NCBI GenBank assembly: GCA_036563895.1
Contig: DATCLN010000205.1
Coordinates: 1-10,710, forward strand
Reading direction: 5' to 3'
Source of the DNA: ZCTH02-B3 sp036563895
Lineage (GTDB): Bacteria > Bacillota > Bacilli > Paenibacillales > Paenibacillaceae
Length of the DNA: 10,710 nucleotides
Position numbers and translations under genes: made by a program. The number at the start of each line of letters is the position of its first letter. Positions within the stretch are counted from its first letter, which is position 1. Under the pieces are notes generated by a model. It saw only the letters and a list, made by a program, of their open reading frames with translations, made no database searches and was not told the DNA's origin. This document shows, in pieces, positions 1 through 3,720 of the stretch.

Positions 1-1
1 G

Positions 2-70
2 TTCTTCTTCAGCAAACCGCTGTCCGGCAATACCATCACGGAAGTGCTGCCTATCCGTTCCTTCGGTTGA
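2..70 (+). CDS. C-terminal tail of an unidentified protein (5' end outside window)
   Basis: An open frame enters from the left edge and ends in TGA at 68-70. Its last residues read FFFSKPLSGNTITEVLPIRS followed by FG. I do not recognise the family. There is no start or ribosome binding site inside the window, so the only support is the open frame and its protein-like composition. It could equally be part of the degraded patchwork that follows, since the next plus-strand fragments begin only about 15 bases later. Confidence 0.25.
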   Translation, partial: FFFSKPLSGNTITEVLPIRSFG

Positions 71-85
71 AACCCCTGCTAGCGG

Positions 86-217
86 ATGAGAATTTCGCCT
101 GTCAACTTCATCCTGTATTGGGACGGCAACCTGCTGCCCGAGTTCTTTGACGGGCCGGACAATAAGACGGTAACGGACCCGCCGTTGATTACAAAGCTTG
201 TGTATGACACGCAAACG
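86..217 (+). pseudogene. fragment resembling family 11 rhamnogalacturonan lyase
   Basis: The frame beginning at 86 encodes NFILYWDGNLLPEFFDG and then PLITKLVYDTQTG. This resembles the part of PL11 rhamnogalacturonan endolyases (YesW/YesX of Bacillus) that reads roughly NFxxWWDGDLLRELLD followed by xIxKWxYxxG. Those secreted enzymes of about 600 residues cleave the pectin backbone. Only about 45 residues are present. There is a TAG stop just upstream in the same frame (80-82), and the similarity ends where S-layer-homology sequence starts in a different frame, so this is a gene scrap. The family call is from memory of the motif; a chance resemblance is possible. Confidence 0.45.
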
Positions 218-218
218 G

Positions 219-578
219 GAAATAGCTCGCTATGTACCGGACGACGCGTGGTATGCGGAAGCGGTGGCGGCAGCCTATGAAGCGTGGCATTGTGCAAGGA
301 AAAAGCCCGACCGTCTTTGCGCCGGACGATCCGGTGTCCAGAGAGGAAGCGGCGGTCATCCTGATCCGGACGTTGACCGCGATCACCGGCCGGACGCCTC
401 CGGTGGCAGACGAAGCGTTCCGGGATGAGAATCGGATCAGCGCCTGGGCTTTGGAAGCGGTTCAGCAGGCGCGGGCGGCCGGTCTGCTGCGCGGACGGGG
501 AGACGGCACATTCGATCCCGGAGCCGTCATGACGCGTGCGGAAGGCGCCCAACTCATCAAGAATTTGCTGGACGCCCG
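219..578 (+). pseudogene. frameshifted S-layer homology (SLH) region, C-terminal end of a surface protein
   Basis: SLH domains of about 55 residues bind pyruvylated secondary cell wall polymer and hold proteins on the Gram-positive surface. One frame gives YVPDDAWYAEAVAAAYEA up to about 284. A single extra T at 285 shifts the frame, after which GIVQGKSPTVFAPDDPVSRE and EEAAVILIRTLTAITG complete a typical SLH repeat. A second repeat follows, with ISAWALEAVQQARAAGLL, GDGTFDP and TRAEGAQLIKNLL. This order of motifs is the normal end of an SLH array. The reading frame is broken at 285, there is no catalytic part in front, and after NLLDA the sequence switches abruptly into AT-rich DNA, so the gene is dead. 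It may once have belonged to the same surface enzyme as the lyase-like fragment upstream. Confidence 0.75.
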
Positions 579-1114
579 ACCAATTAAACAACGAATTTCT
601 CCTACTTTATTACCAATTTTTCAAACATGCATTCGGATTAAAGTATAGTAATCCTAATCCAGAGATACCCATTAATTTACGATTGTATTTTGATGAATTG
701 CCAGTTAATGCTGCGAATAAAGAAAAATTCAAAAGTTTCATTGAAAGTCTGCAAAATACCAAAGAATTTTTAACAGCAAATTTACGCATAAAAAAAGAGA
801 ATATTACTGAAGTTAAGTCAGATCAACATGTCCTCCTTCAGTACATGGATATAATTTTGGGGGCTATGTATTTTAGATTGAATGACCTCCATAAAGTGAA
901 GCCAGAAGGACAACGTACCAGAGGAAAAAGAACAATTGCAAAAGAGAAACTATATAAGCATATAAACAGACGAATTCGTGCCATTTATCCAGGATTCAAT
1001 ATTGGTATTTCTACAGGAACCAGAACACCTTCCGATCGCTGGAACCACCCTTATCGCCACTGGCTATTTATTCCAAGCCAACACAGAATAGCTCCTGAGT
1101 ATGTAAAAAAATAG
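576..1114 (+). pseudogene. 5'-truncated DUF3800 protein gene
   Basis: About 178 codons run from the junction near 576-580 to TAG at 1112-1114. Motifs include LLYYQFFKHAFGLKY, LRLYFDELP, EVKSDQHVLLQYMDIILGAM, KRTIAKEKLYKHINRRIRAI and WNHPYRHWLFIP. The segment with the SDQHxLLQxxDIILGA pattern is characteristic of DUF3800, a predicted RNase H-like-fold family of unknown function that is often found near phages and mobile elements. The N-terminal part, where the family normally carries an acidic DES-type motif, is missing, and the frame opens into SLH coding sequence instead. Base composition is strongly AT-rich, unlike the rest of the window, which points to transfer from another source. A start inside the SLH remnant (ATG at 536) would be fortuitous; I see no proper ribosome binding site for it. 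Confidence 0.65.
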
Positions 1115-1116
1115 AA

Positions 1117-1180
1117 GACCCCATCTTTCCTACATCAATGGCTTAAGTGGCACTTAAGCTTTCGGAAAAGACAGGGTTCT
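1117..1180 (+). terminator. nested inverted repeat just after the DUF3800 remnant
   Basis: The centre is a near-perfect palindrome at 1141-1159 (GCTTAAGTG, G, CACTTAAGC). It is flanked by imperfect complementary arms, roughly 1117-1130 (GACCCCATCTTTCC) and 1164-1179 (GGAAAAGACAGGGTTC). It begins three bases after the stop codon, so it may fold at the end of the DUF3800 transcript. There is no clear T tract after it, so termination is only a guess; it could also be an end of a mobile element. Confidence 0.4.
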
Positions 1181-1189
1181 GTTAATTAG

Positions 1190-1219
1190 ATTGTACAACT
1201 AAACTATCAATTGTACAAT
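1190..1219. promoter_or_regulatory. pair of identical TTGTACAA palindromes, candidate operator
   Basis: TTGTACAA occurs at 1191-1198 and again at 1211-1218. Both copies are preceded by A, and they lie exactly 20 bases apart start to start, close to two helical turns. Such phasing suits a dimeric regulator binding two sites on one DNA face. No intact gene follows on either strand, so if this was an operator it is orphaned. Chance is possible in AT-rich DNA. Confidence 0.4.
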
Positions 1220-1243
1220 AGTTAGTTTACCATGATTTATGTT

Positions 1244-1262
1244 AAAGTCCATAGGACTTTTT
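1244..1262 (+). terminator. small hairpin with T-rich tail
   Basis: AAAGTCC (1244-1250), loop ATA, GGACTTT (1254-1260) is followed by T-rich sequence (TTATTATT). This has the form of a weak Rho-independent terminator reading rightwards. The stem is short and AT-rich at its base. It could have ended transcription of the DUF3800 region or a lost small gene. Confidence 0.4.
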
Positions 1263-1266
1263 ATTA

Positions 1267-1293
1267 TTCGCATTAAACAATTCACATTAAACA
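1267..1293. repeat. tandem direct repeat, 13 bases with one mismatch
   Basis: TTCGCATTAAACA (1267-1279) and TTCACATTAAACA (1281-1293) are 12/13 identical with a 14-base period. The second copy runs directly into the SOS-like palindrome at 1294. The block looks like leftover regulatory or origin-type sequence of a mobile element. Confidence 0.5.
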
Positions 1294-1305
1294 GAACATA
1301 TGTTC
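1294..1305. promoter_or_regulatory. LexA (DinR) SOS box-like palindrome
   Basis: GAACATATGTTC is a perfect 12-base palindrome. The established Gram-positive LexA site is CGAAC-RNRY-GTTYC, and here GAAC-ATAT-GTTC matches the whole core with RNRY satisfied. Only the outermost base on each side differs from the consensus. Such boxes sit in promoters of DNA-damage genes and of prophage or element excision genes. No intact gene follows on either strand; the nearest relevant sequence is the serine recombinase remnant about 65 bases to the right. Confidence 0.5.
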
Positions 1306-1327
1306 GGGGAATGTGACCACATGCCCC
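1306..1327. other. hairpin directly after the SOS-like box
   Basis: GGGGAATGT (1306-1314), loop GACC, ACATGCCCC (1319-1327) forms a nine-position stem with one A-G mismatch. The next T run (1345-1350) is too far away for a standard terminator. Function is unknown. Confidence 0.3.
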
Positions 1328-1368
1328 AGTAATCTATATCTGCGTTTTTTACCGTCGGACAGATGTAA

Positions 1369-1580
1369 GAGCTGGTGCGGACGGTTTATGGTCTTTACCT
1401 GAACCGCGGCTGGGGCGTATCCAAGATCGCGAAGCACATATAAATGAATTCTCGACGACAAAGGAAGGCGGTAAGTGGGATTCGAAAACCGTTCCGGCTC
1501 ATCCTCACCAACCCGACGTAGCCGGCTATAATCACGTCAAACCGGCTGACTGGCCAGAGGAGAGCCTGATTGTTGTTGAG
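1369..1580 (+). pseudogene. remnant of a large serine recombinase
   Basis: Four short pieces in shifting frames rebuild one family. These are VRTVYGLYLNRGWGVSKIA up to 1440, then after a frameshift NEFSTTKEGGKWDSKTV (1443-1493), then after an extra C at 1494 RLILTNPTY (1495-1520), then after a missing base AGYNHVKPADWPEESL onward from 1521. Together they match the 'Recombinase' domain of large serine recombinases (pattern VxxiFxLYL...G...IAxxLN...W...TVxxIL.NPxYxG). These enzymes integrate and excise phages and elements, including the SpoIVCA type in Bacilli. The catalytic N-terminal resolvase domain and the rest of the C-terminus are absent. It points towards the tmRNA gene and ends about 30 bases before the inverted repeat at its 3' end. 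Confidence 0.7.
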
Positions 1581-1607
1581 CTGCTCACGGTGTGCTCCCC
1601 AGGAAAA

Positions 1608-1670
1608 TCGCCTCCAACAAAGTACGAACGGAATCGGAGCATGCCGAAGTTCGTACTTTCTTGGAGGCGA
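1608..1670. repeat. 22-bp inverted repeat overlapping the 3' end of ssrA
   Basis: The left arm 1608-1629 and right arm 1649-1670 are complementary at 21 of 22 positions (mismatch at 1618/1660), with a 19-base spacer. The right arm contains the final bases of the tmRNA (its 3' acceptor strand CGCCTCCA at 1669-1662) plus adjoining sequence; the left arm is an inverted copy of this. On the minus strand the inner arms (AAAGTACGAAC and GTTCGTACTTT) could form the ssrA terminator, although the following tract, TTTGTTGG, is poor. A simple terminator does not need to copy the acceptor strand itself, so a rearranged attachment site is an alternative. Confidence 0.85.
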
Positions 1671-2045
1671 GGGGAGTCGAACCCCTGTCCGAAGGCAACG
1701 CCACACAGGTTTCTACGGGTGTAGTCACGGTTTTGTCGTCGCCCGGGCGAGCGCCCCGTAACCGGCTCTCGCCAAGGCCAGCCTGATTGTCCTCTTCCGT
1801 CGGCCCCAGGCGGAGACCGAACGGCGCAGCCCACTCAGGTTAAGCCCCTAAGCCGGCACATGGGCGATGCCGGTTAGAAGCCTGGCGGCCGTTATTAGGC
1901 GGCCAAAGCCAGAGCGCGTCTCGCGACGCGTCTTTGGATTCTTCTGTTGCCGCTTAAATTTGGCTTCGCGTTTTTGAAGCAGGACGCGACCCCTCTACCC
2001 GCTGCCCGTGCTCGAACTGCCCCCGTCGAATCCAAAAACGCCCCC
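1662..2045 (-). ncRNA. ssrA: tmRNA (transfer-messenger RNA)
   Basis: With SmpB, this RNA enters ribosomes stalled on broken mRNAs, donates alanine, and supplies a short reading frame that tags the product for proteolysis. The 5' end (GGGGGCG, 2045-2039) pairs with CGCCTCC (1669-1663) to form the acceptor stem. Conserved GGATTCGAC lies near the 5' end and the T-arm GGTTCGACTCCCC near the 3' end. The internal tag frame ends with ALALAA and two UAA stops, followed by the expected pseudoknot region, similar to the Bacillus molecule. CCA is not encoded: the discriminator A at 1662 is followed by AG, so CCA must be added. The length of 384 bases without CCA is normal. It lies downstream of smpB in the same orientation, as in Bacillus. 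Confidence 0.98.
1895..1951 (-). other. tmRNA tag peptide reading frame (18 codons), arginine-rich
   Basis: Aligned with Bacillus subtilis tmRNA, the resume codon is GGC at 1951-1949. The encoded tag is GNRRIQRRVARRALALAA, preceded in the cell by the tRNA-borne alanine. It ends with UAA (1897-1895) and a second UAA. The ALAA end is the standard ClpXP/ClpAP degron. Six arginines and no acidic residue make the tag strongly basic, and it is longer than the 14 codons of B. subtilis. A hairpin CGCGTC-GCGA-GACGCG (1930-1915) lies inside the frame and encodes most of the RRVARR part. The resume site is inferred by alignment, not shown. Confidence 0.85.
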
Positions 2046-2095
2046 GCGTATGGGAAGCTTTTTGGAACGGCAACAGCCAAGCAACGACCATAATT

Positions 2096-2104
2096 ATTAT
2101 ACCA
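2096..2104 (-). promoter_or_regulatory. ssrA promoter, extended -10
   Basis: On the minus strand TGGTATAAT (2104-2096) is a perfect sigma-A -10 box with an extended TGn element. I find no good -35 box at 16-18 bases, which an extended -10 can tolerate. Transcription would start near 2089, giving a leader of about 44 bases that RNase P would remove at 2045. This separates ssrA expression from smpB. Confidence 0.65.
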
Positions 2105-2159
2105 CAATCAAAAGGAATTATCACATACAAATGTCGGTTAAAACGAAAATTTATCGAAC

Positions 2160-2636
2160 TTAAACCCTCTGCTTCTCCTTGAGCGCCCGCTGGATCTCCC
2201 GCTCGGCGTCCCGCTTGGCCATGGCTTCCCGCTTGTCGTACTTCTTCTTGCCTTTGGCCAGCCCGAGCAGGACCTTGGCGTAACCGTTGCGGACGTACAC
2301 CTTGAGCGGCACCAGCGTATAGCCTTCCTGCTTGGTCAAGCCCAGCAGCTTATGGATCTCCGCCTTATGCAAAAGCAGCTTCCGCGCCCGCCGCGGATCG
2401 GACGGGTTGTAGCGGTTCCCCTGCTCATAGGGGCTGATGTGCATGTTGTGCAGAAAAATCTCCCCGTCGCGGATCGTGGCGAAGGCGTCGTTCAGGTTGG
2501 CCTTGCCGGCCCGCAGCGACTTGATCTCGGTGCCGGTGAGCACCATGCCCGCTTCGTAGGTGTCTTCGATGAAGTAGTCGTGGGACGCTCTGCGGTTTTG
2601 CGCAAGCACCTTTTCCGCCTGGCTATTTTTGCCCAC
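2160..2636 (-). CDS. smpB: SsrA-binding protein SmpB
   Basis: SmpB binds the tRNA-like end of tmRNA, mimics the missing anticodon arm and inserts its basic tail into the empty mRNA channel of a stalled ribosome. The 158-residue product has the usual family length. It carries NRRASHDYFIEDTYEAGMVL and TGTEIKSLRAGKANL at the N-terminus, SPYEQGN and DPRRARKLLLH in the middle, and a basic tail with GKKKYDKRE from about residue 130. The start is GTG at 2636, preceded by GGAGGTG seven bases upstream. It follows the carbamoyltransferase gene by 42 bases with no visible terminator, so the two are probably co-transcribed, and it precedes ssrA, its partner. No key residue appears to be missing. Confidence 0.97.
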   Translation of the reverse strand: MGKNSQAEKVLAQNRRASHDYFIEDTYEAGMVLTGTEIKSLRAGKANLNDAFATIRDGEIFLHNMHISPYEQGNRYNPSDPRRARKLLLHKAEIHKLLGLTKQEGYTLVPLKVYVRNGYAKVLLGLAKGKKKYDKREAMAKRDAEREIQRALKEKQRV

Positions 2637-2678
2637 GCCCCTTCACCTCCAAAAGATCACCCCGGATTCGTCAGGTGC

Positions 2679-3614
2679 TTATTTTACCACGCCGGACAGG
2701 CACTTGTCGATGAGCGCCATGCGGATGTACAGGCCGTTTTGCGCCTGGCGGAAATAGGCCGCGCGCGGATCGGCGTCCACGTCCTCGGTGATTTCCCCGG
2801 CCCGCGGCAGCGGATGCATGACGATGGCGTCCTTGCGCATCAACCCGAGGAGCTCCCTGTCCACAATATACCGGCCAAAAGCCTTCTCGTACTCCTCCTG
2901 CGACGGGAACCGCTCCTTCTGGATGCGGGTCTGGTACACCACGTCCACCTCGCCGGCCGCCGCGTGCAGATCGGACGTTTCCCGGTAGTGGACGCCCTTT
3001 TCGTCCAGGTAGCGTTTCACCGCCTCGGGAATTCGGACGTTCTCCGGCGCGATGAAATAAATCATAATGTCCCGATAGTTGGCCAGCATATAGCTGAGGG
3101 AGTGCACGGTCCGGCCGTAGGCCAGGTCGCCGACCATGGCGATGCGCACCCCGTCGATGCGGCCGAATTCCTTGCGGATCGTGTAGGTGTCCAGCAAGGC
3201 CTGCGTCGGGTGTTCGCCCGCGCCGTCCCCCGCGTTGATGACGGGCACCTTCGCCACCCGGGCCGCCCGTTCTGCGGCGCCGATCTCGGTGTGGCGCAGC
3301 ACGATCAGGTCGCAGTATTCGTTGACCACGCGGATGGTGTCTTCCAGCGTTTCCCCTTTGATCACCGAGGAAAAATGCTGCGCGTGCTCCGTGCCGATCA
3401 CGCTGCCGCCAAGGCGCAGCATGGCCGATTCAAAGGACAGCCGGGTCCGCGTGCTCGCCTCGAAAAACAGCGTCGTCATGATCCGGCCCGCGAACCGGCG
3501 GTCGCCGCCGCGCGCCACCACCTTTTCCATCTCGCCGGCGGCCTCGAACAGCTCCTCCAGCTCCTCCCGGGAAAACTGCTTCGCGCCGATTACATGGTAC
3601 AGTTTCCGTTCCAT
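2679..3614 (-). CDS. pyrB: aspartate carbamoyltransferase catalytic chain (E. coli-like type)
   Basis: The enzyme joins carbamoyl phosphate to L-aspartate, the committed step of pyrimidine synthesis. In the 311-residue product the ligand set of the E. coli catalytic chain is complete: STRTR (54-58), S82 and K86 (the pair contributed by the neighbouring subunit), R107, HPTQ (135-138), R168 in GDLAYGRTVHS, R230 and Q232 in QTRIQ, and HPLPR (267-271). The wording of these motifs is closer to the PyrI-associated E. coli/archaeal type than to B. subtilis PyrB, which reads differently around GDIKHSR. The start is ATG at 3614, with GGAGGA five bases upstream; an earlier ATG at 3635 lacks a site. It sits between rnr and smpB, outside a pyr operon and with no pyrI neighbour, which is unusual. 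Activity on another amino acid cannot be excluded. Confidence 0.9.
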   Translation of the reverse strand: MERKLYHVIGAKQFSREELEELFEAAGEMEKVVARGGDRRFAGRIMTTLFFEASTRTRLSFESAMLRLGGSVIGTEHAQHFSSVIKGETLEDTIRVVNEYCDLIVLRHTEIGAAERAARVAKVPVINAGDGAGEHPTQALLDTYTIRKEFGRIDGVRIAMVGDLAYGRTVHSLSYMLANYRDIMIYFIAPENVRIPEAVKRYLDEKGVHYRETSDLHAAAGEVDVVYQTRIQKERFPSQEEYEKAFGRYIVDRELLGLMRKDAIVMHPLPRAGEITEDVDADPRAAYFRQAQNGLYIRMALIDKCLSGVVK

Positions 3615-3645
3615 CGGGTTCCTCCGCTCTCCCATGACCGTTCGG

Positions 3646-3681
3646 ACGGTGCGTGTCCGGACTGTGCGCCGGGCGCACCGT
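3646..3681 (-). promoter_or_regulatory. pyrB leader with two mutually exclusive hairpins
   Basis: The 106-base gap between rnr and pyrB contains an 8-bp perfect inverted repeat (3681-3674 with 3653-3646, ACGGTGCG and CGCACCGT) and an overlapping shorter one (3678-3664, GTGCGCC, G, GGCGCAC). Both compete for the GTGCG segment, and GTCCGGAC (3655-3662) is itself a palindrome. This could be a leader switch, an rnr transcript end, or simple GC-rich symmetry. No T tract follows, and I see no convincing PyrR-binding motif. Confidence 0.4.
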
Positions 3682-3685
3682 TCTT

Positions 3686-3714
3686 ATCCTATATAAAAGC
3701 ATGGACAAAAGCAA
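3686..3714 (-). promoter_or_regulatory. possible weak sigma-A promoter for pyrB-smpB
   Basis: On the minus strand TTGCTT (3714-3709) and TAGGAT (3691-3686) are 17 bases apart, just after the rnr stop. Each box matches about four of six consensus bases. The start site would fall near 3679, at the foot of the leader hairpin. Support is only positional and consensus-based. Confidence 0.3.
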
Positions 3715-3720
3715 ACCGGA

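Noticed and set aside
1190..1330. CRISPR array or plasmid iterons
   Set aside because: Repeats here are only pairs (8 and 13 bases) without regular spacers or multiple copies, so neither reading is supported.
1532..2107. Short open frames on both strands across the tmRNA
   Set aside because: They fall inside ssrA, whose acceptor stem, T-arm and tag frame explain the sequence. The only translated part is the tag at 1895-1951.
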